Positions 1-9,005 of a stretch of 64,000 nucleotides of DNA are shown in pieces. Source of the stretch: Pedobacter sp. MC2016-15. Its GTDB lineage: Bacteria > Bacteroidota > Bacteroidia > Sphingobacteriales > Sphingobacteriaceae. The DNA lies in the NCBI RefSeq assembly GCF_026239695.1, contig NZ_JAPIVS010000002.1, positions 868,001-932,000 on the forward strand, read 5' to 3'. A program made the translations under genes and the position numbers. The notes under the pieces were generated by a model, which did no database searches, was not told where the DNA came from, and saw only the letters and a program-made list of their open reading frames with translations. The first letter of the stretch is position 1. Each line of letters opens with the position of its first letter.

Positions 1-2360
1 AAATGGCATTCAGAGGTGGTTTATCATTTAACCTGCAGGATGTAAACATCCCTGTTGAGAAGCATGCTTTATTAGAGCAGGCTTCGGCAGAGGTTGATGA
101 GGTAAGGAATAACTATAACATGGGATTCATTACCAACAACGAACGTTACAATCAGATTATCGATATCTGGACCCGTATCAATAACCGTTTAACATCATTC
201 GTGATGACGCAGTTATCGAGCGATAACCAGGGCTTTAACTCGGTTTACATGATGCTTGACTCAGGAGCACGTGGATCTAAAGAGCAGATTCGTCAGCTTT
301 GCGGAATGCGTGGTCTGATGGCAAAACCTCAGAAATCAGGTTCAGGTGGTGAGATTATTGAAAACCCGATTCTTTCCAACTTTAAAGAAGGACTGTCAGT
401 ATTAGAGTACTTTATCTCTACTCACGGTGCTCGTAAAGGTTTGGCGGATACGGCGTTAAAAACTGCGGATGCGGGTTACTTAACCCGTCGTTTGCATGAC
501 GTAGCGCAGGATATGATCGTAAATTCTGAAGATTGCGGAACTTTGAGAGGTATGTATACTACTGCCCTTAAAGATAACGAGGATATCGTTGAGCCGTTAT
601 ACGACAGAATTCTGGGACGTATCTCACTGCATGATGTATTTAACCCGATGAACGGTGAATTATTGGTTTCTGCAGGTCAGGATATCGATGAGGATATTGC
701 GAAAGCGATTGACGAATCACCGGTTGAAGGTGTTGAAATCCGTTCTGTACTGACATGTGAGAACAAGAGGGGTGTTTGTGCATTGTGTTACGGACGTAAC
801 CTTGCCACTGGTAAACGTGTTCAGAAAGGTGAAGCTGTCGGCGTAATCGCTGCACAGTCGATCGGTGAGCCGGGTACACAGTTAACACTTCGTACATTCC
901 ACGTGGGTGGTACCGCATCAAACATTGCTGCTGAATCTCAGATCAATGCGAAGTTTGATGGTATCATCGAGTTTGAAAACGTACGTACTGTAGAAACTGA
1001 AACTGAAGAAGGAACTACACACATTGTACTTGGACGTTCAGGCGAATTTAAAATCGTTGAAGAAGGAACAGGTAAAGTGATCATGACCAACAATATTCCT
1101 TATGGTTCATTCCTTTACATTGAAGAAGGTGCTAAAGTAACCAAAGGCGATAAGATTTGTTCATGGGATCCGTACAATGCGGTTATTATCTCGGAATTTG
1201 CCGGTAAGATTGAATTTGACGCGATCATCGAAGGTGTTACCTTCCGTGAAGAGTCGGATGAGCAAACTGGTCACCGTGAGAAAGTAATTATCGATACACG
1301 TGATAAAACTAAAAACCCTTCTGTAAGGGTACTGGATAAAAAAGGTGAATTGATCAGACAGTATAACATCCCTGTTGGAGCTCACGTTTCAATTGATGAT
1401 GGAGAAGCTGTTAAAACTGGTCAGATCCTGGTTAAGATTCCTCGTGCAACTGGTAAAACAAGAGATATTACGGGTGGTTTACCACGTGTAACTGAATTGT
1501 TTGAGGCACGTAACCCATCTAACCCGGCTGTAGTAACTGAAATTGATGGTGTGGTAACCTTAGGTGGTGTGAAACGTGGTAACCGTGAGATGACTATCGA
1601 ATCGAGAGATGGCGAGGTTAAAAAATATCTGGTTCCATTGTCTAAACACATCCTTGTTCAGGATAATGATTTTGTGAAAGCTGGTATGCCATTATCAGAC
1701 GGATCAATCTCACCTGCGGATATCTTAGCAATCAAAGGACCTGCTGCTGTTCAGGAGTACCTGGTAAATGGTATCCAGGAAGTTTACCGTTTACAGGGTG
1801 TGAAGATCAATGATAAACACTTTGAGGTAATCGTTCACCAGATGATGCAAAAGGTTCACATTGAAGATCCGGGAGATACTACGTTCTTAGAGAATAACTC
1901 TGTAGACCGTTGGGACTTCATGATCGAAAATGATGAGATCTATGACAAAAAAGTTGTAGTTGATGCTGGTGATTCGAATACTGTTAAACCAGGTCAGATC
2001 CTTTCTCTGCGTAAATTAAGAGATGAAAATTCTCAGTTAAAACGTAAAGATTTGAAACAGATCGAGGTTCGTGATGCAAGATCGGCAACAGCCAGTTCTG
2101 TATTACAGGGTATCACCCGTGCTTCATTGGGTACGAAATCATTCATCTCTGCAGCTTCCTTCCAGGAAACTACTAAAGTGCTGAACGAAGCTGCAATTGC
2201 AGGTAAACGTGATAGCATGCTAGGACTGAAAGAGAACGTAATCGTTGGTCACCTTATTCCTTCGGGTACTGGTGTACGTGGTTACGAACGTATCATCGTT
2301 GGTTCACAAGAAGAATACGACAAACTGTTAGCTTCGAAACAAGAAGAAGTAGAAGCATAG
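1..2360 (+). CDS. rpoC: RNA polymerase beta' subunit, C-terminal part (5' end outside window)
   Basis: This is the C-terminal 785 residues of the largest catalytic subunit of RNA polymerase. The frame is open at the left edge, so the methionine at base 3 is internal. The bridge helix lies around residues 131-165 of this piece ([14 protein letters not shown]). The second zinc site is formed by Cys178, Cys252, Cys259 and Cys262. The trigger loop contains GEPGTQLT and LRTFHVGG, with His300. The remainder is the long C-terminal jaw and clamp region. In this phylum rpoC normally closes the rplKAJL-rpoBC operon, and a strong terminator follows here. Identification is certain; only the start is missing. 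Confidence 0.98.
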   Translation, partial: MAFRGGLSFNLQDVNIPVEKHALLEQASAEVDEVRNNYNMGFITNNERYNQIIDIWTRINNRLTSFVMTQLSSDNQGFNSVYMMLDSGARGSKEQIRQLCGMRGLMAKPQKSGSGGEIIENPILSNFKEGLSVLEYFISTHGARKGLADTALKTADAGYLTRRLHDVAQDMIVNSEDCGTLRGMYTTALKDNEDIVEPLYDRILGRISLHDVFNPMNGELLVSAGQDIDEDIAKAIDESPVEGVEIRSVLTCENKRGVCALCYGRNLATGKRVQKGEAVGVIAAQSIGEPGTQLTLRTFHVGGTASNIAAESQINAKFDGIIEFENVRTVETETEEGTTHIVLGRSGEFKIVEEGTGKVIMTNNIPYGSFLYIEEGAKVTKGDKICSWDPYNAVIISEFAGKIEFDAIIEGVTFREESDEQTGHREKVIIDTRDKTKNPSVRVLDKKGELIRQYNIPVGAHVSIDDGEAVKTGQILVKIPRATGKTRDITGGLPRVTELFEARNPSNPAVVTEIDGVVTLGGVKRGNREMTIESRDGEVKKYLVPLSKHILVQDNDFVKAGMPLSDGSISPADILAIKGPAAVQEYLVNGIQEVYRLQGVKINDKHFEVIVHQMMQKVHIEDPGDTTFLENNSVDRWDFMIENDEIYDKKVVVDAGDSNTVKPGQILSLRKLRDENSQLKRKDLKQIEVRDARSATASSVLQGITRASLGTKSFISAASFQETTKVLNEAAIAGKRDSMLGLKENVIVGHLIPSGTGVRGYERIIVGSQEEYDKLLASKQEEVEA

Positions 2361-2380
2361 TCTGTTTCATTAAATAATTA

Positions 2381-2412
2381 ATCCCCCCTGGTAACAGGGG
2401 GGATTTTTTTTT
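2381..2412 (+). terminator. Intrinsic terminator after rpoC
   Basis: A perfect 10-bp stem (ATCCCCCCTG / CAGGGGGGAT) encloses the loop GTAA and is followed by a run of nine T. It starts 20 bases after the rpoC stop and separates the operon from the DUF3467 gene. Confidence 0.93.
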
Positions 2413-2450
2413 ATTTTAAGTTTGGTTAACAGCTTAAGCATTTAAAGAAG

Positions 2451-2458
2451 TAGTTTTG
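2451..2458 (+). promoter_or_regulatory. -7 box TAGTTTTG for the DUF3467 gene
   Basis: This matches the Bacteroidota -7 consensus TAnnTTTG and ends four bases before the ATG at 2463. A TTTG lies at 2421-2424 but the spacer (26) is longer than usual, so the -33 element is uncertain. If the box is used, the transcript is leaderless or nearly so. Confidence 0.5.
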
Positions 2459-2462
2459 CTGT

Positions 2463-2777
2463 ATGGAGAATCAAAACAACGAAAATCAGATCAATATAGA
2501 GCTTTCTGAAGAAGTAGCTGAGGGCGTATTTTCAAACCTGGCAATCATCACCCATTCCAATACTGAGTTTGTACTGGATTTTATCAGGGTAATGCCCGGA
2601 CTGCCAAAGGCAAAGGTGAAGTCGAGAATTATTCTGACGCCGGAGCATGCGAAAAGATTAATGCTGGCAATGCAGGACAATATTGAGAAGTTTGAAGCGC
2701 AGAACGGAAGGATCAAAACACAGGAAGAAACCACAGGTTTCCCGATGAACTTTGGCGGACCTACGGCACTGGCTTAA
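2463..2777 (+). CDS. DUF3467 domain protein
   Basis: This 104-residue acidic protein belongs to the DUF3467 family; its function is unknown. The typical family features are visible: a beta-rich N-terminal half (SNLAIITHSNTEFVLDF), the motif MPGLPKAKV around residues 44-52, then a helix beginning LTPEHAKRLMLAM. It has no signal peptide or membrane segment. In Bacteroidota the gene habitually follows rpoC, which suggests a conserved but undefined link to transcription or growth. A terminator separates it from rpoC here, and it has its own putative promoter. Its stop codon interlocks with the stop of miaA on the other strand (four-base overlap). Confidence 0.9.
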   Translation: MENQNNENQINIELSEEVAEGVFSNLAIITHSNTEFVLDFIRVMPGLPKAKVKSRIILTPEHAKRLMLAMQDNIEKFEAQNGRIKTQEETTGFPMNFGGPTALA

Positions 2778-3700
2778 TCACGCCTTAAGGTCTGTTCCAG
2801 GTAACGGAGTACTTCGGTGGCAGGGCTTTGGGGTTCAAACCACCTGATCTCTGTATCCCGGCGGAACCAGGTCAGCTGGCGTTTGGCAAAACGACGGGTA
2901 TTCTGTTTGATTTTGTCTACTGCCTCCGTATAGCTGAGCTTTCCATCAAGATAGTCGAATAGCTCCGCGTAACCCACAGTTTTCAGTGCATTCAGATCCT
3001 TGTACTGCTCAACCTTTTTTACTTCATCCAGCAAGCCTGCAGCGAGCATCAGATCAACTCTGTGGTTGATTCTGTCATACAGGAGTGCACGTTCCAGATT
3101 CAGGCCAATTTTAACGATATTAAAAGGCCTTTCTTTTTTGCTGTTGGTGAGGAAACCGGAGACCTTTTTGCCAGTGGACAGGAAAAATTCGAGCCCCCGT
3201 ATCATTCGTTGTGGGTTAAACTGATCCACTTTTGCAAAATACTCAGGATCGGCTGCTTCAAGCCTTTGTTTAATGGGCTCCAGGCCTTCGGTCTGAAATA
3301 AGGTATTGAGTTCTTCCCTGATCTGCATATCCGTATCAGGGAGTTCATCCAGTCCTTTAGTGACGGCATCCAGATATAAGCCCGAGCCACCTACCATAAT
3401 CGCCAGGTCGTTCTGTTCGAAGATTCCGGCAAGTATTTCCAGTGCCTGCTTTTCAAAATCCCCGGTGCTAAAAAAGGTGGTAATAGAATGGGAGTCTATA
3501 AAATGGTGCTTAGCCGCCGCCAGTTCATCTGGGTCTGGTTTAGCTGTTCCAATAGAAATCTCCTGAAAGAATTGTCTTGAATCCGCAGAAATGATTTCTG
3601 TAGAGAAGTGCCGGGCCAACTCAATAGCTAAAGCTGTTTTACCTATTGCAGTTGGGCCAGCGATTACAATTAAAGTTTTATTTTTGCCATTAACTGGCAT
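2774..3700 (-). CDS. miaA: tRNA dimethylallyltransferase
   Basis: MiaA transfers a dimethylallyl group to N6 of A37 in tRNAs that read codons starting with U, the first step of (m)s2i6A formation. The 308-residue length is normal. Visible motifs are the P-loop GPTAIGKT (15-22), the SADSRQ segment (38-43), GTAKP, and the central GGSGLYLDA motif that contributes to DMAPP binding. Its ATG shares one base with the stop of the upstream gene (TAATG at 3698-3702), so translation of the two is probably coupled. The 3' end overlaps the DUF3467 gene tail to tail by four bases, with no terminator between them. Confidence 0.96.
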   Translation of the reverse strand: MPVNGKNKTLIVIAGPTAIGKTALAIELARHFSTEIISADSRQFFQEISIGTAKPDPDELAAAKHHFIDSHSITTFFSTGDFEKQALEILAGIFEQNDLAIMVGGSGLYLDAVTKGLDELPDTDMQIREELNTLFQTEGLEPIKQRLEAADPEYFAKVDQFNPQRMIRGLEFFLSTGKKVSGFLTNSKKERPFNIVKIGLNLERALLYDRINHRVDLMLAAGLLDEVKKVEQYKDLNALKTVGYAELFDYLDGKLSYTEAVDKIKQNTRRFAKRQLTWFRRDTEIRWFEPQSPATEVLRYLEQTLRRD

Positions 3701-4362
3701 TAGTAGTCTTCCTTGCTGTCAAATTCTTCATCACTGAAGTCATCACCTTCGGCGAAATCATCATTGTCATCATCATCTTCCTCGTCGGCATCATCATTTT
3801 TATCTGAAGTGGTGATTCCTCTGCCATCCATTGCCTCGATCTCTTCTGTGTCTTCAGGAACAAAATCCATTTCGTTAAGGAAATCAAAATCGCTGGAGGC
3901 AGCTACCGCTGTGGCAGCACTCGCCGCTGCTGCTGCGCCGGCTGCAGAATCGAAGATCTTTGGTGCTTCACCAATACTTTTGAAAAGTACAGGGTATTCT
4001 ATATTGGGATCAGTAGTCAGGATAATCTTGATCAGTTCCACATGAAAATCGAAGGGACGGTCAAAATTATAGATATAATAGAACTTTTGGTGCGGATCTT
4101 CTATAAATGCGCTTAGTTTAGCATTTTCCATCAGGGCAACACCACGATCAATTTTTCTTTGGTTTGGAAGGTATGCGATTTCATCACCTTTGATCCAGTG
4201 ATCGGAGCTTACATAGAAAGATGAGGACTTCTCTGCGCTGTACCCGGTAGAACGGTGTACTGCCTTATGCAAATCTTCAAAGGTTTGTGTTGATTTGATG
4301 TCGATCTCACGCACCACCTCATCGTAATCTTCAAAACTAATTCTAAATCTATAAATTGCCAT
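3700..4362 (-). CDS. Plasmid pRiA4b ORF-3-like protein with acidic tail
   Basis: The first ~120 of 220 residues resemble the pRiA4b ORF-3 / IS1096 passenger-like family (starting MAIYRFRISFEDYD, then TFEDLHKAVHRSTGY and SSFYVSSDHW), whose biochemical role is not established. The C-terminal half is unusual: an alanine-rich linker (around residues 141-155) followed by a very acidic tail dominated by Asp and Glu over the last ~45 residues. The protein is presumably cytoplasmic, with no signal peptide or membrane helix. It is translationally coupled to miaA through a TAATG junction. The family name comes from mobile elements, but nothing mobile is visible here and the gene looks resident. Confidence 0.8.
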   Translation of the reverse strand: MAIYRFRISFEDYDEVVREIDIKSTQTFEDLHKAVHRSTGYSAEKSSSFYVSSDHWIKGDEIAYLPNQRKIDRGVALMENAKLSAFIEDPHQKFYYIYNFDRPFDFHVELIKIILTTDPNIEYPVLFKSIGEAPKIFDSAAGAAAAASAATAVAASSDFDFLNEMDFVPEDTEEIEAMDGRGITTSDKNDDADEEDDDDNDDFAEGDDFSDEEFDSKEDY

Positions 4363-4403
4363 TTGAGCTTTATTTCTATTTATAAAATTATAAAATATTT
4401 TTA

Positions 4404-5819
4404 TTATTTGGGCTGTTCCGTTACCGGTGTCAGTCCTAATTCTTTTCCCTTGATGAGCATAAATGCTAACGCTTCATCATAAGAGTTTGTTATATCACCT
4501 TCAAGAATTGCTTCTCGAATGGCATTTTTGATCAGTCCCACTTCTTTACCGGCAGAAAGTCCGAAGATTTCCATGATATCTGTTCCGGTAACCGGGGGTT
4601 GCCAATTTCTTATTTTGTCTCTTTCTTCAACATCCTTCAGCTTTTGTTTGACCAGCTCAAAGTTATTGCGGTATTTCTTTACCTTGTATTCATTTTTGGT
4701 GGTGACATCTGCATTGCAGAGCAGCATCAGGCTTTCAATATCCTCTCCTGCGTCAAATAACAAACGTCTTACTGCAGAATCTGTGACAACTTCCTGTGCA
4801 AGCACGATAGGACGCAGGTGTAATTGCACGAGTTTCTGTACAAACTTCATCTTCTCGTTTAAGGGCAGCTTAAGCTGACTGAATATCTGAGGAACCATTC
4901 TGGCACCTTTGTCCTCATGTCCATGGAAAGTCCAGCCATGGCCTTCCTCAAAGCGTTTTGTGGCAGGTTTTGCAATATCATGGAGGATGGCAGCCCAGCG
5001 CAGCCATAAGTCGTCCGTAACTTCGCAAATGTTATCCAGTACCTGCAGGGTATGATAAAAGTTGTCTTTATGCCCTTTCCCATTGATGACTTCCACACCA
5101 TATAGTCCGGCCATTGAAGGGAATATCAAATGTAGCAGTCCGGTGTCGAACAGATACTTGAATCCTATGGATGGAACCGGAGAAAGAATAATTTTATTGA
5201 GCTCGTCTGTAATCCTTTCTTTGGAAAGAATACGAACCCTTTCTTTCTGTTTGGTGATCGCTGCGAGTGCCGCTTCATCAATGTTAAAATTGAGCTGACT
5301 GGCAAAGCGTATGGCGCGCATCATGCGCAGGGGGTCATCTGAAAAGGTGATTTCCGGATCGAGCGGTGTACGTATTAACTTTTCTTCAATATCGTTCACA
5401 CCGTTGAAGGGATCTACAAGCTGGCCGAAATTATCTTTGTTGAGGGAAATAGCAAGGGCATTGATGGTAAAATCGCGTCTGAGCTGATCGTCTTCAATCG
5501 TCCCGTTTTCTACAATTGGTTTTCGTGAATCGGCCCTGTAGGATTCCTTCCGCGCACCCACAAACTCGAGTTCAAGATCCCGGTATTTCAGCATTGCTGT
5601 ACCGAAATTTTTGAATACTGCAACCTTACTTTTCAGCGCGGCACCGGCACGTTCGGCGAAATCAATGCCGTTGCCTAAAACTACGATATCTATATCCTTG
5701 GATGGCCTGTTCAGGAATATGTCCCTGACATACCCGCCGATCACATATGCTTCGATATGACTTTCTGCGGCAATGTCAGCAAGTACCTTAAAAACAGGAT
5801 GTCCTAAATGATTTTTCAA
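4404..5819 (-). CDS. cca: CCA tRNA nucleotidyltransferase with HD domain
   Basis: This enzyme adds or repairs the 3' CCA end of tRNA. Class II nucleotidyltransferase motifs are present: GGYVRD (28-33), DID (42-44) as catalytic carboxylates, the RRDFTINA motif and an RMMRAIRFA motif. A C-terminal HD phosphohydrolase domain contains ILHDIAKP. The length, 471 residues, suits the HD-bearing subtype; from sequence alone a poly(A) polymerase of the same superfamily cannot be fully excluded. The start is a TTG at 5819, because no in-frame ATG exists nearby upstream and the conserved N-terminus begins at once ([10 protein letters not shown]). A -7 box on this strand lies at 5908-5915. Confidence 0.92.
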   Translation of the reverse strand: MKNHLGHPVFKVLADIAAESHIEAYVIGGYVRDIFLNRPSKDIDIVVLGNGIDFAERAGAALKSKVAVFKNFGTAMLKYRDLELEFVGARKESYRADSRKPIVENGTIEDDQLRRDFTINALAISLNKDNFGQLVDPFNGVNDIEEKLIRTPLDPEITFSDDPLRMMRAIRFASQLNFNIDEAALAAITKQKERVRILSKERITDELNKIILSPVPSIGFKYLFDTGLLHLIFPSMAGLYGVEVINGKGHKDNFYHTLQVLDNICEVTDDLWLRWAAILHDIAKPATKRFEEGHGWTFHGHEDKGARMVPQIFSQLKLPLNEKMKFVQKLVQLHLRPIVLAQEVVTDSAVRRLLFDAGEDIESLMLLCNADVTTKNEYKVKKYRNNFELVKQKLKDVEERDKIRNWQPPVTGTDIMEIFGLSAGKEVGLIKNAIREAILEGDITNSYDEALAFMLIKGKELGLTPVTEQPK

Positions 5820-5907
5820 AATGAGTTTATTCTTTATGGATAAAGCTATCCCAAGCTTGTACTGGTTAAAATCTTATAATTAAACCGATGCCGGTTTATT
5901 CAATTTG

Positions 5908-5915
5908 CAAAAGTA
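5908..5915 (-). promoter_or_regulatory. -7 box TACTTTTG upstream of cca
   Basis: Read on the minus strand this is TACTTTTG, an exact match to TAnnTTTG. It lies in the gap after tsaC and about 90 bases before the cca start. No convincing -33 TTG was found at the usual spacing. Confidence 0.4.
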
Positions 5916-5922
5916 CTAAAAC

Positions 5923-6489
5923 TTACTTTCTAATAAAGGAAAATTGCCCTGATGGGCTTAATTTCATTATCGTTGAAGATTTTCTTTCAGTTCTCAGTTC
6001 CTGTTCCCAGTCTACAATATAATCAACTGCATCCTTAATTTTTGAGTCGATCTCATCAAAAAACTTTGGAGTAGGTTCACCTGAGATATTAGCCGAGGTC
6101 GAAGTAATTGGTTTTCTGAAACGCTGGAGCAATTGCTGAACGAAATCATGTTTAATCACTCTTACTCCGATGCTGCCATCTGCACTGATGACATTTTTTG
6201 CCACATTTTTTGCACCATCAAAAATGATGGTCAGGGGATGTTCAGCGTATTCAATAAGGTCGTATGCTACTTCAGGAACTTCATTTACATAACTCTGCAG
6301 TTTTGAATCATTGTCCAGCAGGATGATAAAACTTTTATCAGATGCACGTCCTTTAATTTGGTTGATCTTTTCTACAGCTTCGGCATTAGTGGCGTCACAG
6401 CCTAATCCCCAAACCGTATCCGTGGGGTAAAGAATTACTCCCCCATCTTTAAGTACAGCCAATGCTTTTTCAATTTCTGTTTTTAGCAT
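5923..6489 (-). CDS. tsaC: L-threonylcarbamoyladenylate synthase
   Basis: This Sua5/YciO/YrdC-family enzyme makes threonylcarbamoyl-AMP from threonine, bicarbonate and ATP, the first step of t6A37 formation in tRNA. The 188 residues form a single YrdC domain with the recognisable opening GGVILYPTDTVWGLGCD, the KGR segment near residue 45 and the STSAN motif near residue 151. It lacks the extra C-terminal Sua5 domain, so it is the short form. Its neighbours cca and miaA also act on tRNA, which supports the role, although spacing suggests separate transcription units. YciO-type paralogues of unclear function are the main alternative. Confidence 0.9.
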   Translation of the reverse strand: MLKTEIEKALAVLKDGGVILYPTDTVWGLGCDATNAEAVEKINQIKGRASDKSFIILLDNDSKLQSYVNEVPEVAYDLIEYAEHPLTIIFDGAKNVAKNVISADGSIGVRVIKHDFVQQLLQRFRKPITSTSANISGEPTPKFFDEIDSKIKDAVDYIVDWEQELRTERKSSTIMKLSPSGQFSFIRK

Positions 6490-6519
6490 GGTGTAAATTT
6501 ATTAAATAATCTTAGTTAT

Positions 6520-7644
6520 TTAACTTTTTAAGAGCTCTTCGTAACAATTCATCAGCTGGGTAGCCAGCGGTTGATTATCAAAATTACGGGCATAGGCCAG
6601 ACCCTTTTCCTTCATCACAGCTGCCAGTTCCGGGTCATTCAGAATGGAGTTAATTGCCGATGCAAGTTCTGCGGCATTATTAGGGTCGACATACAGGCTG
6701 TCTGGGCCACCTGCTTCTTCGAGGCATGATCCTGTTGCAGCGACAACCGGAATGCCGCCATAAAGGGCTTCGATGATGGGAATCCCAAAACCTTCATAAA
6801 AGGAGGGATAAACAAATACTGATGCAAGTTGATAGATGGCAGGAAGGTCTGAAAAAGGAATGTCTTTCAGGAAGATAACCCTGTCTTTCAGATTAAGCCG
6901 TTCAATTTCTGCAAGAACCTGCTGTGCATAGGCCTGTTTTTTTCCTACGACAACTAATTTATATTCCTGCGGAATATCACTGAGTGACCGGACAATCAAC
7001 AGGAGGTTCTTCCGTGCTTCGATGGTGCCTACGTTAAGGATATATTTTTCCGGCAGCTGGTATTGCTGACGTACAGTTTCTTTAACATACTCTGGAAGCA
7101 ATTCTTTGAAGGAATCATCACAGGTTTGATAAATCACTTCAATTTTTGCAGGATCTGTCTGGTAAAAGGCGATGATATCCTTTTTTGTCTGTTCGCTGAT
7201 GGCGATGATCCGGTCTGCAAAACGGCAGGCATACTTGCTTTTGAAGTTATAGATCTTCCGGTCGATATACCTGTAATGCTGTGGCAGACGCAGGAAAATG
7301 AGGTCGTGTATGGTGACAACTGTCTTTGGCTGACCGTTATGTAATCCGAAAGGTATCTCGTTGCTCAGACCATGGTAGATGTCGATATGGTCGTTCCTCA
7401 GCTGTTTGGTAACCCCAACGCTTCTCCACCAGAAACCGGGCTGATTGCCGGCAGGTTGTTTGAGATGAATATTGTCTTTTTCAAAGAAAGCACTGATCTG
7501 TTTAGCAGCTTTGACTTTAGGAGAATATACAAAGTAATGGTTTTGATGGAAAAATTCTGAAAGCTGTAAGATCAGCGATCTGCTGTAGTTCCCTAAGCCT
7601 GTCAGGTTATTTGCAGCCCTCTTTCCATCAAAACCAATATTCAT
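6520..7644 (-). CDS. Glycosyltransferase family 4 protein
   Basis: This is a 374-residue GT-B fold retaining glycosyltransferase. The N-terminal acceptor domain starts MNIGFDGKRAANNLTGLGNYS, and the C-terminal nucleotide-sugar domain has VGTIEARKNL, the FVYPSFYEGFGIP segment and the EX7E-like EGFGIPIIEAL. It has no membrane segment, so it probably works at the inner face of the membrane. Donor and acceptor cannot be told from sequence. The ATG overlaps the dapD stop by one base (TAATG), making an operon with dapD likely. No polysaccharide cluster surrounds it. Confidence 0.88.
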   Translation of the reverse strand: MNIGFDGKRAANNLTGLGNYSRSLILQLSEFFHQNHYFVYSPKVKAAKQISAFFEKDNIHLKQPAGNQPGFWWRSVGVTKQLRNDHIDIYHGLSNEIPFGLHNGQPKTVVTIHDLIFLRLPQHYRYIDRKIYNFKSKYACRFADRIIAISEQTKKDIIAFYQTDPAKIEVIYQTCDDSFKELLPEYVKETVRQQYQLPEKYILNVGTIEARKNLLLIVRSLSDIPQEYKLVVVGKKQAYAQQVLAEIERLNLKDRVIFLKDIPFSDLPAIYQLASVFVYPSFYEGFGIPIIEALYGGIPVVAATGSCLEEAGGPDSLYVDPNNAAELASAINSILNDPELAAVMKEKGLAYARNFDNQPLATQLMNCYEELLKS

Positions 7645-8462
7645 TAAACAGCTACATTGTTTTCTCTCAATGCATCATTAAGGGAAGTTTTTTTGTCTGT
7701 TGATTCTTTACGTTTTCCGATGATCAATGCACAAGGCACCTGGTATTCACCGGCAGGGAATTTTTTGGTATAGCTACCCGGGATCACTACAGATCTTGCA
7801 GGAACAATGCTTTTGTACTCAACAGGTGAGCTGCCAGTTACGTCGATAATCTTTGTAGACGCTGTCAATACTACATTGGCACCCAATACCGCTTCGCGTT
7901 CTACGCGCACACCTTCAACAACGATGGCCCTTGAACCCAGGAAACAGTTGTCTTCAATGATTACCGGTGCAGCCTGAATAGGCTCAAGAACACCACCAAT
8001 ACCAACACCACCACTTAAGTGAACATGTTTTCCAATCTGTGCGCATGATCCGACAGTTGCCCAGGTATCAACCATTGTACCTTCGTCAACGTAAGCACCA
8101 ATGTTAACATAGGATGGCATCATGATCACTCCTTTGGCTAAGTATGCACCATAACGGGCACTCGCACCAGGAACAACACGCACACCCAGTTCTTTATAAT
8201 TGGTTTTCAGTTTCATTTTATCATGAAAGACGAAAGGGCCGTTAGTGATTTCTTTCATTTCTCTGATTGGAAAATAGAGGATAACAGCTTTTTTTATCCA
8301 TTCATTGATTCCCCATGAATTTAATATAGGTTCAGCAACGCGGATTTCTCCATTATCCAACTGCAGAACTACAGATTCGATGGCCTCACAATATTCAGCA
8401 TATTCCAATAAGGATCTGTCTTCCCAGACAGCCTCTATTAACTTCTTCAGTTCTTTGTTCAT
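7644..8462 (-). CDS. dapD: 2,3,4,5-tetrahydropyridine-2,6-dicarboxylate N-succinyltransferase
   Basis: DapD transfers succinyl from succinyl-CoA to tetrahydrodipicolinate in the diaminopimelate/lysine pathway, feeding both protein and peptidoglycan synthesis. The 272-residue length fits the family. The N-terminal helical domain is followed by a left-handed beta-helix of hexapeptide repeats from about residue 100 (GAYLAKGVIMMPSYVNIGA, then DTWATVGSCAQIG and HLSGGVGIGG). The trimer should be cytoplasmic. It is the first gene of a probable two-gene operon with the glycosyltransferase and is divergent from the S4-domain gene. Confidence 0.96.
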   Translation of the reverse strand: MNKELKKLIEAVWEDRSLLEYAEYCEAIESVVLQLDNGEIRVAEPILNSWGINEWIKKAVILYFPIREMKEITNGPFVFHDKMKLKTNYKELGVRVVPGASARYGAYLAKGVIMMPSYVNIGAYVDEGTMVDTWATVGSCAQIGKHVHLSGGVGIGGVLEPIQAAPVIIEDNCFLGSRAIVVEGVRVEREAVLGANVVLTASTKIIDVTGSSPVEYKSIVPARSVVIPGSYTKKFPAGEYQVPCALIIGKRKESTDKKTSLNDALRENNVAV

Positions 8463-8503
8463 TGTAATTCTAATTTTTTCACAAAATAAATCAATTTTAT
8501 CTA

Positions 8504-8532
8504 TTGACCGATCTTTTACTTATGTATTTTTG
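8504..8532 (+). promoter_or_regulatory. Promoter of the S4-domain gene
   Basis: TTG (8504-8506), an 18-base spacer, then TATTTTTG (8525-8532) match the Bacteroidota -33/-7 pattern. The start codon is at 8540, so the 5' leader would be only a few bases long. Confidence 0.65.
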
Positions 8533-8539
8533 ATTTTTT

Positions 8540-8950
8540 ATGGCAGAGCAGGAAAAATTACGGATAGATAAATACTTGTGGGCAATCAGATTGTTCAAAA
8601 CAAGGAGTTTGGCTACAGAGGCATGTAAGGCCGGGCGTGTAAAGATGAATGGCCAGAACATCAAGGCATCTGTGGTGGTAAAGCCAGGTGATGTGTACCA
8701 GGTTTCTAAAGGTATAGAGAAGAAAGTAATAGAAGTGGTAGAGCTATTGTATACCAGGGTAGAGTCTAAGATCGCAGTAACAAAATATAAGGATATTACC
8801 CCGGTTGAAGAGACGTATGCGTACAAGTCAATGTTCCATGCCCCGGTTATGACACGCGACAGAGGTGCCGGGCGGCCCACAAAGCGCGACCGGCGGGAGA
8901 TTGACGACCTCACTGATAACCTTTTTGATGAGGATAAAAAGGAAGAATAA
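8540..8950 (+). CDS. S4-domain RNA-binding protein (Hsp15-like)
   Basis: This 136-residue basic protein opens with a compact S4 RNA-binding domain (EKLRIDKYLWAIRLFKTRS, then ACKAGRVKMNG and KPGDVY, roughly residues 4-65). The rest is a charged tail ending in acidic residues. Hsp15 relatives bind stalled 50S subunits carrying peptidyl-tRNA, which suggests a role in ribosome rescue or heat-shock recovery; this is inferred from the family only. It is monocistronic, with its own promoter and a bidirectional terminator. The short leader predicted from the promoter is notable. Confidence 0.88.
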   Translation: MAEQEKLRIDKYLWAIRLFKTRSLATEACKAGRVKMNGQNIKASVVVKPGDVYQVSKGIEKKVIEVVELLYTRVESKIAVTKYKDITPVEETYAYKSMFHAPVMTRDRGAGRPTKRDRREIDDLTDNLFDEDKKEE

Positions 8951-8954
8951 AAGC

Positions 8955-8990
8955 AAAAAAAATGCCCCTGTAATCAGGGGCATTTTTTAT
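8955..8990. terminator. Bidirectional terminator between the S4 gene and the Skp-like gene
   Basis: A perfect 10-bp stem (AATGCCCCTG / CAGGGGCATT) with loop TAAT has an A-run on its left and a T-run on its right, so it can stop convergent transcripts from both strands. Confidence 0.9.
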
Positions 8991-9005
8991 ATGCGCTGAT
9001 GCGGA

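Noticed and set aside
8497..8913. A 138-codon minus-strand frame opposite the S4-domain gene
   Set aside because: The S4 motifs, promoter and terminator all belong to the plus strand.
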